64,000 nucleotides of DNA, from contig CM040125.1 of NCBI GenBank assembly GCA_022559845.1, positions 287,542,200-287,606,199 of the forward strand. The letters are read 5' to 3'. The notes below the pieces were generated by a model. It was given only the letters and a program-made list of their open reading frames with translations. It was not told the origin of the DNA and did not search any database. The translations under genes were made by a program, and so were the position numbers. This DNA comes from Amorphophallus konjac. Taxonomy: Eukaryota; Streptophyta; Magnoliopsida; Alismatales; Araceae. Shown here piece by piece: positions 36,849 through 48,896 of the stretch (positions are counted from its first letter, which is position 1; the number at the start of each line of letters is the position of its first letter).

Positions 36849-39800
36849 ATGGCTGCCGAACGTGCTCAATGGCGCAACATGCAGCGTACCCTTCAAGGGA
36901 TGACCCAAGTGCTACAACAGGTAGCACAAGGTGGTGCTCCACGAGCTGGAAGCTTACACCAAGCATTCAAGAATATGAATCCCCCGAAGTTCATGGGATC
37001 GACCGATCCAGACGATGCCGAGCATTGGGTTCGGGAGATTGAACGTATATTCCGTGTCATGCAATGCACGGATCAGGACAAAGTCTTATTAGCTACTTTC
37101 CAGTTAGAAAAGGATGCTAGATGCTGGTGGGAGTCGATTGAAGCTACAATTGACCCAACTCAAGTTACATGGGGTGAATTCGTTGAATATTTCAACGCCA
37201 AATATTTCTCTGATAGGGTCCAGGAAAGGAAGGCCGCCGAATTTGCCGCATTAAAGCAAAGATCTTTATCGGTGGCTGATTATGAAGCACAGTTCTCTAG
37301 ACTGTCTAGATATGCTAAGCATTTAATTGGCACGGAAAAGATGAAAGCCCGTAGATTTCTTAATGGGCTTAGGCCCCACTACATTACTCAACTGGCGCCT
37401 ATGGATATTCAAGTTTATACTGAAATAGTGCGCCGAGCTCAGTTGCTTGAAGATGCCACGGAACTATCTGATAGGATCCGTGGGAAAGACAAAAAGGAGC
37501 AAGTCACAAGTTCGGGTTCTTTTAAACCCAACTTTAAGAAGAGGCCCAATAATGGAGGTTCTTCCTCTCAAGATCAGAAGTACAAGAAATCCAAGCCTTT
37601 CTCTATCACCACTACCCCTTCAAACGTAGTATGCAAGCATTGTGACAAGGCTGGTCACAAAACAGAAGAATGCTGGAGGAAATTAGGAGCATGTCTCCGT
37701 TGTGGGAGTCGTGAACATCGGATTCCCGATTGTCCATTAATGAATGACCAAGATGGTGAGGGTAAACGCCCAGTGACAAGGAACGCGCGTCTTCATGCAA
37801 TCCAAGAGACCGAACCAGAAGAAGAAGGCGGATTGGTGGAAGGTACATTAAAAATTTGTTCCAAATATGCACATGTCTTATTTGATACGGGTGCATCGCA
37901 TTCCATTATTTCCAAGAAGTTTGCTGACCCATTACCTCTAGAACCAGAATGGATGAAAATAGTGTTGTCTACTCCTCTCGGAAACGAGACGGATATCACA
38001 CATCATTACCAAAATTGTGAGGTATTGGTTCGAGGAAAGAATTTTCCTATTGATCTTATCTGCTTAGATCTAAAAGAATATGATGTTATACTAGGAGCAG
38101 ATTGGTTATCCAAATACCAGGCAACGGTTGATTGCCGTGATAGCAAGATTGTTTTCAAGGAATTTCCGGAACTGACTTATACTAGTCCTAAGAGTCGAAG
38201 CAAATCCCCTCTTATTTCGGCTCTTCGAGCAAGCAAGCTCGTCAAGAAAGGATGTGTATCCTTCCTTGCTTTTGTCACTATTAAAGAAGCTAAGGAAACC
38301 AAGATAGAAGACGTTCAAGTAGTACGAGAATTCCCAGACGTATTTCCAGAAGATTTGCCGGGATTACCCCCGCAAAGAGATGTGGCCTTCACCATCGACT
38401 TAGTCCCTGGTGCTGGTCCTGTTTCAAAGGCACCATATAGAATGTCCTCTGCTGAACTCAAGGAGTTGAAGGAGCAGTTGATGGAACTAATCCGAAAAGG
38501 GTTTATTAGACCAAGTACTTCCCCGTGGGGAGCACCAGTCTTATTTGTAAAGAAGAAGGATGGATCCATGAGATTGTGTATCGACTATCGACAGTTGAAT
38601 CATCTTACTATCAAGAACAAGTATCCACTGCCGAGAATCGATGAGTTATTTGATCAGATTTCAGGATCCAAATATTTCTCCAAGATTGATCTCAGGTCGG
38701 GATATCATCAATTAAGAATCAAGGATGATGACATTCACAAGACCGCATTCAGAAGCAGGTATGGCCATTACGAATTTGTTGTTATGCCTTTTGGACTAAC
38801 AAATGCCCCTGCTGCCTTTATGCAGTTAATGAATAGCATATTCAGGCCTTACTTGGATCAATTCATAGTAGTCTTCATTGATGATATATTGATATATTCT
38901 AAGACTAAGGAAGAACATGAAGAGCGTTTGAGGATTGCATTGCAAGTCTTGAGGACAAATCAATTATATGCTAAACTCAGCAAATGCGAGTTCTGGCTTG
39001 AAGAAGTGGCTTTTCTCGGACATGTCATATCCAAGGACGGTTTATCTGTAGATCCGTCAAAGGTTGAAGCTGTAAGAAACTGGGAAAGACCCACTAATGC
39101 AAGCGAGATCAGAAGTTTCTTAGGTCTTATAGGCTATTATCGGCGATTCATCAAAGATTTCTCTAAGATCGCCGTGCCCCTTACAAGGTTAACTCGCAAG
39201 GAGATCCGATACGAATGGAGTGAGGAATGTGAAAGAAGTTTCAAACTCTCAAGGATCATCTCACCACAGCTCCGGTCTTAGCTCTACCGATAGAAGGAGA
39301 GAAATTCGAGGTCTACACTGATGCTTCTGGCATTGGCCTCGGATGCGTTCTAATGCAACATGGGAAGGTCATAGCATATTCTTCTCGTCAACTGAAGAAG
39401 CATGAGGAGAATTACCCCGTCCATGACTTGGAATTGGCCGCGGTAGTATTTGCCCTAAAGATATGGAGACACTATCTCTATGGGGTACAGTTTACTGTAT
39501 ACTCCGATCACAAAAGTCTCAAATATCTATTTTCGCAAAAGGAGCTGAACATGAGACAAAGACGTTGGCTAGAATATCTCAAGGATTTCGACTTCAATAT
39601 ACAATACCATCCCGGAAAGGGTAATTATGTTGCTGATGCCCTTAGTCGAAAGCCGAGAGCAATAATAGCAAATTGTATGATACAAGAATGGAGGTTACTT
39701 GAACAATTCTCTGAGCTCAATATAAGCTTGGACATGGAATCCAAATTTGTCACACTATCCCATGTAAGCATACAGTCAGATTTGTTATCTGAAATACAAA

Positions 39801-41200
39801 CACTTCAGGATGATGATCCCATGTTAGTAGAAATCAAAGGCAGATTAGAAGGACAATCTGATTTTCAACTAACTTCTGATGGAAGATTATCGTTCAAAGA
39901 TAGAACTTGTATACCCGATTGTCCGGAATTAAAGAAGAAGATCTTAGATGAAGCTCACAGATCAAGGTACACTATTCATCCAGGATCAACCAAAATGTAC
40001 CAAGATGTAAAGAGGAACTTTTGGTGGCCTAATATGAAAAGAGAAATAGCGGACTATGTATCACGCTGTCTCACATGCCAACAGGTCAAGGCGGAACACC
40101 AAAAGCCTGCGGGAAAACTACATCCTCTAGATATTCCTAAGTGGAAATGGGAGGATATTGGTATGGACTTCATCATGGGTTTGTCTAAATCTAAAGGAGG
40201 ACATGATGGAATCTGGGTTATCATTGACCGATTGACTAAATCGGCACATTTCTTGCCAATCAAAAGCCGATGGTCAATTGATGTGCTAGCTGCACTATAC
40301 ATCAAAGAAATAGTCAGGATACATGGAATTCCTGTCTCAATCGTGTCTGATAGGGATCCCCGTTTTACTTCTCATTTTTGGAAGGGATTACAACATTCGT
40401 TGGGGACAAGGCTCAACTTTAGTACTGCTTTTCACCCACAAACGGATGGTCAGACCGAGCGAACTAATCAAGTTGTTGAAGATATGCTGAGAGCATGCAT
40501 TATTGACTTTGGAGGAAGCTGGCATGACCACTTACCTTTAGTTGAATTTGCATATAATAATAGCTACCAAGCTAGTATCCAAATGGCACCTTTCGAAGCC
40601 TTATACGGAAGGAGTTGCCGATCTCCCATATGTTGGAACGAAGTTGGAGAGAAACAACTATTAGGTCCAGACATGGTAAGGGATACAACTGAGAAGATAC
40701 AGGTAATCAGAGAAAGATTACAAGTTGCTCAGACAAGGCAAAAGGCTTATGCTGATACCAGGAGAAGAGATCTTGAATTCCAGGTTGGAGATCATGTATT
40801 TCTTAAAATATCCCCTGGACGTGGCATACGAAGATTTGGTGTTAAGGGCAAGCTTACGCCAAGATTTATCGGACCATTTGAGGTACTCGAAAGAGTTGGC
40901 GAGGTTGCTTATCGCATCGCGTTGCCTCCTCAGTTGTCCGAGGTACACAATGTATTTCACATATCTATGTTGAAGAAATATGTACACGATCCGTCACATA
41001 TTATTGAGCATGGAGATCTGGTGATCCAGAAAGATCTCACATATGAACAAAGGCCCTTGAAGATATTAGATCGAGAAATACGAGCTCTAAGGAATAAGGT
41101 TATTCCCATGATCAAGGTGCAATGGAATAAGAATCCTGAACGCGAAGCGACATGGGAGACCGAGGAATCTATGAAGAAACGATTTCCCGAGTTATTCTAA
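36849..41200 (+). pseudogene. Gag-pol of B, first unit (one frameshift)
   Basis: ATG at 36849, stop TAA at 41198. Gag core spans about residues 60-200, the CCHC knuckles about 261-300 and protease DTGAS about 346. The RT FIDD motif is near residue 676 (38877). RNase H starts at VYTDAS (39314). The integrase HHCC finger is near 39955-40080, with catalytic SDRDPRFTS (40347) and [10 protein letters not shown] (40443). The chromodomain-like tail [14 protein letters not shown] ends the protein. A single T is missing at 39239-39241 (three T, four in the second unit), which ends the first ORF at 39281; the frame resumes through 39353-41200. Everything else looks functional, so this is a very young copy or one with a homopolymer sequencing error. 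Confidence 0.93.
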
Positions 41201-41271
41201 GAGGTATATGTCCTACACTCTCCGCATGTATAATTATATATATATTGAATTTGGGGACCAAATTCTTTTTA

Positions 41272-41283
41272 AGTGGGGGAGGG
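41272..41283 (+). promoter_or_regulatory. Polypurine tract, first unit of B
   Basis: AGTGGGGGAGGG directly before the second LTR. Confidence 0.88.
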
Positions 41284-44200
41284 TGTAGCAACCCTAATAA
41301 ATGAATAATTGAAATAAATTAAAACATATATATATTACAGAAGTAATATATATAAAAAGGAATAGGGTTAATTGGACGAAATAAGACAAATTAAAAATAA
41401 CGCCTCTTATTAGGGCGTTAATTCAAAAAGAAACGCCTCTATAAAAGGCGTGAATAAAGAATCGACGCCCTGACAAAAGGCGTTAATTCAGTTCGTGAAC
41501 CGATCGAACCCAGAACTTATCCAGGGTAAGTGATAAGCATTAGAAAGAGTTCAAACGTGGTAATGACTCTATCATAGAAGTATTACTTCCACACAATCAC
41601 CAACCCTACTAGGACATCCAAAATCCTATAAAAACTCTCGTTCATTTAAACCCTAAACCTATTTGATTCGTTCGTCTGCAGAGGTACGTAAGAGGAGCAT
41701 TCCTTCTTATTTTCCTTAAATCCCTACGTCTGTTACATGAAGAACTAACAGTTCTTCATCTTCTTCTGTTACAGGTTAAGAAGCCCCTACGTTTTGAAGA
41801 AGCATAGTTCTTCATCCGGGTAAAAATTATTTACCTTCGTATGATGTTCAGATCACAAAGAAACTGATACAGTTTCTTTATTTTCTTATAGGATAACTGC
41901 AGTTCTTCTTCTACAATCAAAGCCATCGTCTTCTTCCATCAACCAATAGCCGTGGTCTTCAGGAGCCTAACCGAGCATCATCCTCTGCTAGTCAAACCCC
42001 TCACGGTCATCTTCAAATCCATTATTAAGGTAGGTTTTCTCAAGATACTGTAGCCCAAATAAAATTAGTGAAAGATATTATATAAGCATGGCATGCATAC
42101 GGTCTATATACATATGGTTTCGGTGTGTTTTCTGAATTGTTTGAAAGAGACGCCCTGGAATAGGGCGCTATTTTAAAATAAACGACCATAACAGCGGTCG
42201 TCAATTTATTAAGAAACGTCCTGTACACAGGCGTTAATTTTACGAGATCATGACTTAAGCATGTTAAGAACGGATTATATATGAAACCTTGATTATTAAT
42301 GCATGATCCTGTCTCCAAATCTAATGTCCTGCAATTTCTTGTATTCACGGCCTGTACAAGGTCGTTTCCCACGTATTAACGCCTTATCATAGGGCGTGAC
42401 TTTAAAAGTAACGCCCCTTACTAGGGCGTGTATATGTTAAAATCTTGAAATTCACGACTTGGACAAAGTCGTTTTCCCTATGTAAACGCCCCATCATAGG
42501 GCGTGAATTAAAAATAAACGCCCTTTACTAGGGCGTGTATCTGTTAAAATCCTGAAACTCACATATTCTGTAAAATGGAATTAAAAAAGTAACGCCCCTT
42601 CAAAGGGCGCGTTTTTGATAAATTTCTGAGAATAATTATATCCTGTCGAATATGTAAATGATGAGACGCCTGCCCCTGCAGTCGTCCACTTTGAAGAAAC
42701 GCCCCCAGGAAAGGCGTGTTTTTGATAAATTAATGAAATAAATGGAAATTCCGCAAATTGGCAATATATGTAAACGCCCTTCTGTTAGGCGTTAATTATT
42801 CAATACACGACTTGACCTAAGTCGTTATTTTACTGTAACCTGATTCTATTACCGATGGTTTCATATTATATATATATATATATATATATATCGGCACTAT
42901 TCTCCATTCCGTGAGTATAGTCCCACTTTTTACGTTGATTTATCGATCACACTCAACTCTCATTGACATACAAGCTCTCCATTGGACATTCCGTTCCTTT
43001 GGACTAGCGAGTTAGTCATAGAGACCTCCGTAAGACTCCTCGTAGCCTTGGATTCCCTCAAGGCCGACTGAGCTTGTTGTACCCTAAAAACCCATTACAC
43101 CATTGATGCCATGTCACTCTAAAGAAACATGGTATACCGGCCCTTATGATTATACAAAGAGTATATCATAAGAAATTCTTAATGGGATGATGATATCATG
43201 CCATATCATGTCGTTCTTGTAAACCTCAATTCTATGATAAGAATGAGGGTATCTTACCTTTGATATACTGTTCATGTGGACCTCAATTCTATATAAAGAA
43301 TGTCCATACTGATTTGTCATGGTACCCAAGTTAAGGGAATCATATTCTACCTAGTTTTATCGATATCGTGATTATACCGTTATTATCGCCATTCTATGTC
43401 CTTTGTCATATTTTGGACTCTATTCTATCAAAGTTGTCATACGTGTCTACAAGCTTGATTATTGAAATTCTATGTTGGCTATAAACAAGAGTGGATGTCA
43501 AAACACATGATAAATGCCTGCGCATATAGGGCCCGATCTGGTCCTGGGAGGAGCACCCGAAAGTACTTGTGCCCATGGGAGTTAAAATGATAAGGTATCT
43601 GGCATTATACCGAGTACTTGACTTGCTTGATTGGACATTCCACACACATCTTGTACTTGAATCGTACTTGACTTTACATGAAATGCGTGGCCCGAAAGAG
43701 GGTAATTTACTTGCTTGATACATGATAGCCAAAGTTCTTGACATGACTTGTTAAACGTGCTTGCTTGAATACCTTGAATATACTTGTCATCTTGTTGGAA
43801 GTTCATGATAAGTTCATCTTATTTCTTTGATATTACATTCTCTCTTTCTTGTCGTTTTATGCGAGCATGCATAGCTTTATTGCATTCATGAAAGATGTAA
43901 TTACTTAAACCCCTTGCTAGTACTTGAGATATAATTTCCTACTGAGCGTTTCGCTCATTCCGTTTGTCCCTTTGTACTTTTCAGGTAAGTCCGACGACGA
44001 TGGAAGTCAATCGGATGGGAATTGTCAAGAGTGAAGAGATATAGATTCTCCAAGTGTCATCTAGTCTTTTCTATAGTTTCTTGAGTCAAATATGTATTCT
44101 TTTCCTTTTTATTAAACAGAGTATTGGATTTGTAATAGTCTATCCATTATGAAATAAAGGATTGGGTTATCTTGCTATTTTGCGCATCTCTGTCTTTGTG

Positions 44201-44284
44201 TCGAATACACGACCACTCTGATTGACATGATTGATATAGACACGTCGCGCATCTCCGGGTATCTTCCGCGCTCGGGGCGTGACA
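41284..44284 (+). repeat. Second (middle, shared) LTR of B
   Basis: 3001 bp. It serves as 3' LTR of the first unit and 5' LTR of the second. No TSD is present at either edge: it is preceded by a PPT and followed by a PBS. It differs from the first LTR at only about ten positions noticed by eye, including a (TA)n run of 25 nt and an extra T in GAGCGTTTCGCTC. Confidence 0.93.
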
Positions 44285-44291
44285 GTCTTTG

Positions 44292-44304
44292 TGGTATCAG
44301 AGCC
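44292..44304 (+). promoter_or_regulatory. Primer-binding site, second unit of B
   Basis: TGGTATCAGAGCC seven bases after the middle LTR, identical to the first unit. Confidence 0.92.
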
Positions 44305-44459
44305 TAAGGTATTCAATTCCTAGGAAACCCAAGTCCAAGGATAGGTTTCAAAACCTTTAACCAAGTGAGAGTGGGTAGAACCAAGGGTTAAATGATCAAT
44401 GAGTCCTTTATAAGATCATAGTGATATAATACTAACATAGCTATTGTAATTGTAGGATA

Positions 44460-47400
44460 ATGGCTGCCGAACGTGCTCAATGGCGCAACATGCAGCGTAC
44501 CCTTCAAGGGATGACCCAAGTGCTACAACAGGTAGCACAAGGTGGTGCTCCACGAGCTGGAAGCTTACACCAAGCATTCAAGAATATGAATCCCCCGAAG
44601 TTCATGGGATCGACCGATCCAGACGATGCCGAGCATTGGGTTCGGGAGATTGAACGTATATTCCGTGTCATGCAATGCACGGATCAGGACAAAGTCTTAT
44701 TAGCTACTTTCCAGTTAGAAAAGGATGCTAGATGTTGGTGGGAGTCGATTGAAGCTACAATTGACCCAACTCAAGTTACATGGGGGTGAATTCGTTGAAT
44801 ATTTCAACGCCAAATATTTCTCTGATAGGGTCCAGGAAAGGAAGGCCGCCGAATTTGCCGCATTAAAGCAAAGATCTTTATCGGTGGCTGATTATGAAGC
44901 ACAGTTCTCTAGACTGTCTAGATATGCTAAGCATTTAATTGGCACGGAAAAGATGAAAGCCCGTAGATTTCTTAAAGGGCTTAGGCCCCACTACATTACT
45001 CAACTGGCGCCTATGGATATTCAAGTTTATACTGAAATAGTGCGCCGAGCTCAGTTGCTTGAAGATGCCACGGAACTATCTGATAGGATCCGTGGGAAAG
45101 ACAAAAAGGAGCAAGTCACAAGTTCGGGTTCTTTTAAACCCAACTTTAAGAAGAGGCCCAATAATGGAGGTTCTTCCTCTCAAGATCAGAAGTACAAGAA
45201 ATCCAAGCCTTTCTCTATCACCACTACCCCTTCAAACGTAGTATGCAAGCATTGTGACAAGGCTGGTCACAAAACAGAAGAATGCTGGAGGAAATTAGGA
45301 GCATGTCTCCGTTGTGGGAGTCGTGAACATCGGATTCCCGATTGTCCATTAATGAATGACCAAGATGGTGAGGGTAAACGCCCAGTGACAAGGAACGCGC
45401 GTCTTCATGCAATCCAAGAGACCGAACCAGAAGAAGAAGGCGGATTGGTGGAAGGTACATTAAAAATTTGTTCCAAATATGCACATATCTTATTTGATAC
45501 AGGTGCATCGCATTCCATTATTTCCAAGAAGTTTGCTGACCCATTACCTCTAGAACCAGAATGGATGAAAATAGTGTTGTCTACTCCTCTCGGAAACGAG
45601 ACGGATATCACACATCATTACCAAAATTGTGAGGTATTGGTTCGAGGAAAGAATTTTCCTATTGATCTTATCTGCTTAGATCTAAAAGAATATGATGTTA
45701 TACTAGGAGCAGATTGGTTATCCAAATACCAGGCAACGGTTGATTGCCGTGATAGCAAGATTGTTTTCAAGGAATTTCCGGAACTGACTTATACTAGTCC
45801 TAAGAGTCGAAGCAAATCCCCTCTTATTTCGGCTCTTCGAGCAAGCAAGCTCGTCAAGAAAGGATGTGTATCCTTCCTTGCTTTTGTCACTATTAAAGAA
45901 GCTAAGGAAACCAAGATAGAAGACGTTCAAGTAGTACGAGAATTCCCAGACGTATTTCCAGAAGATTTGCCGGGATTACCCCCGCAAAGAGAAGTGGCCT
46001 TCACCATTGACTTAGTCCCTGGTGCTGGTCCTGTTTCAAAGGCACCATATAGAATGTCCTCTGCTGAACTCAAGGAGTTGAAGGAGCAGTTGATGGAACT
46101 AATCCGAAAAGGGTTTATTAGATCAAGTACTTCCCCGTGGGGAGCACCAGTCTTATTTGTAAAGAAGAAGGATGGATCCATGAGATTGTGTATCGACTAT
46201 CGACAGTTGAATCATCTTACTATCAAGAACAAGTATCCACTGCCGAGAATCGATGAGTTATTTGATCAGATTTCAGGATCCAAATATTTCTCCAAGATTG
46301 ATCTCAGGTCGGGATATCATCAATTAAGAATCAAGGATGATGACATTCACAAGACCGCATTCAGAAGCAGGTATGGCCATTACGAATTTGTTGTTATGCC
46401 TTTTGGACTAACAAATGCCCCTGCTGCCTTTATGCAGTTAATGAATAGCATATTCAGGCCTTACTTGGATCAATTCATAGTAGTCTTCATTGATGATATA
46501 TTGATATATTCTAAGACTAAGGAAGAACATGAAGAGCATTTGAGGATTGCATTGCAAGTCTTGAGGACAAATCAATTATATGCTAAACTCAGCAAATGCG
46601 AGTTCTGGCTTGAAGAAGTGGCTTTTCTCGGACATGTCATATCCAAGGACGGTTTATCTGTAGATCCGTCAAAGGTTGAAGCTGTAAGAAACTGGGAAAG
46701 ACCCACTAATGCAAGCGAGATCAGAAGTTTCTTAGGTCTTATAGGCTATTATCGGCGATTCATCAAAGATTTCTCTAAGATCGCCGTGCCCCTTACAAGG
46801 TTAACTCGCAAGGAGATCCGATACGAATGGAGTGAGGAATGTGAAAGAAGTTTTCAAACTCTCAAGGATCATCTCACCACAGCTCCGGTCTTAGCTCTAC
46901 CGATAGAAGGAGAGAAATTCGAGGTCTACACTGATGCTTCTGGCATTGGCCTCGGATGCGTTCTAATGCAACATGGGAAGGTCATAGCATATTCTTCTCG
47001 TCAACTGAAGAAGCATGAGGAGAATTACCCCGTCCATGACTTGGAATTGGCCGCGGTAGTATTTGCCCTAAAGATATGGAGACACTATCTCTATGGGGTA
47101 CAATTTACTGTATACTCCGATCACAAAAGTCTCAAATATCTATTTTCGCAAAAGGAGCTGAACATGAGACAAAGACGTTGGCTAGAATATCTCAAGGATT
47201 TCGACTTCAATATACAATACCATCCCGGAAAGGGTAATTATGTTGCTGATGCCCTTAGTCGAAAGCCGAGAGCAATAATAGCAAATTGTATGATACAAGA
47301 ATGGAGGTTACTTGAACAATTCTCTGAGCTCAATATAAGCTTGGACATGGAATCCAAATTTGTCACACTATCCCATGTAAGCATACAGTCAGATTTGTTA

Positions 47401-48813
47401 TCTGAAATACAAACACTTCAGGATGATGATCCCATGTTAGTAGAAATCAAAGGCAGATTAGAAGGACAATCTGATTTTCAACTAACTTCTGATGGAAGAT
47501 TATCGTTCAAAGATAGAACTTGTATACCCGATTGTCCGGAATTAAAGAAGAAGATCTTAGATGAAGCTCACCGATCAAGGTACACTATTCATCCAGGATC
47601 AACCAAAATGTACCAAGATGTAAAGAGGAACTTTTGGTGGCCTAATATGAAAAGAGAAATAGCGGACTATGTATCACGCTGTCTCACATGCCAACAGGTC
47701 AAGGCGGAACACCAAAAGCCTGCGGGAAAACTACATCCTCTAGATATTCCTAAGTGGAAATGGGAGGATATTGGTATGGACTTCATCATGGGTTTGTCTA
47801 AATCTAAAGGAGGACATGATGGAATCTGGGTTATCATTGACCGATTGACTAAATCGGCACATTTCTTGCCAATCAAAAGCCGATGGTCAATTGATGTGCT
47901 AGCTGCACTATACATCAAAGAAATAGTCAGGATACATGGAATTCCTGTCTCAATCGTGTCTGATAGGGATCCCCGTTTTACTTCTCATTTTTGGAAGGGA
48001 TTACAACATTCGTTGGGGACAAGGCTCAACTTTAGTACTGCTTTTCACCCACAAACGGATGGTCAGACCGAGCGAACTAATCAAGTTGTTGAAGATATGC
48101 TGAGAGCATGCATTATTGACTTTGGAGGAAGCTGGCATGACCACTTACCTTTAGTTGAATTTGCATATAATAATAGCTACCAAGCTAGTATCCAAATGGC
48201 ACCTTTCGAAGCCTTATACGGAAGGAGTTGCCGATCTCCCATATGTTGGAACGAAGTTGGAGAGAAACAACTATTAGGTCCAGACATGGTAAGGGATACA
48301 ACTGAGAAGATACAGGTAATCAGAGAAAGATTACAAGTTGCTCAGACAAGGCAAAAGGCTTATGCTGATACCAGGAGAAGAGATCTTGAATTCCAGGTTG
48401 GAGATCATGTATTTCTTAAAATATCCCCTGGACGTGGCATACGAAGATTTGGTGTTAAGGGCAAGCTTACGCCAAGATTTATCGGACCATTTGAGGTACT
48501 CGAAAGAGTTGGCGAGGTTGCTTATCGCATCGCGTTGCCTCCTCAGTTGTCCGAGGTACACAATGTATTTCACATATCTATGTTGAAGAAATATGTACAC
48601 GATCCGTCACATATTATTGAGCATGGAGATCTGGTGATCCAGAAAGATCTCACATATGAACAAAGGCCCTTGAAGATATTAGATCGAGAAATACGAGCTC
48701 TAAGGAATAAGGTTATTCCCATGATCAAGGTGCAATGGAATAAGAATCCTGAACGCGAAGCGACATGGGAGACCGAGGAATCTATGAAGAAACGATTTCC
48801 CGAGTTATTCTAA
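44460..48813 (+). pseudogene. Gag-pol of B, second unit (one frameshift)
   Basis: Same protein and domain order as the first unit. The start ATG is at 44460, but one extra G at 44782-44786 (five G, four in the first unit) breaks gag after about 109 residues. From there one open frame reaches the stop at 48811-48813 and covers the rest of gag, knuckles, protease (LFDTGASHS), RT ([11 protein letters not shown]), RNase H, integrase ([16 protein letters not shown]) and the chromodomain-like tail. Unlike the first unit, RT-RNase H is unbroken. A few substitutions separate the units, for example Ser for Pro in [11 protein letters not shown] and His for Arg in EEHEEHLRI. Confidence 0.93.
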
Positions 48814-48884
48814 GAGGTATATGTCCTACACTCTCCGCATGTATAATTATATATATATTGAATTTGGGGACCAAATTCTTTTTA

Positions 48885-48896
48885 AGTGGGGGAGGG
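48885..48896 (+). promoter_or_regulatory. Polypurine tract, second unit of B
   Basis: AGTGGGGGAGGG directly before the third LTR. Confidence 0.88.

Noticed and set aside
41284..44284. Middle LTR of B as a separate solo-LTR insertion
   Set aside because: It is joined directly to a PPT on one side and a PBS on the other with no TSD, so it is shared by two units.
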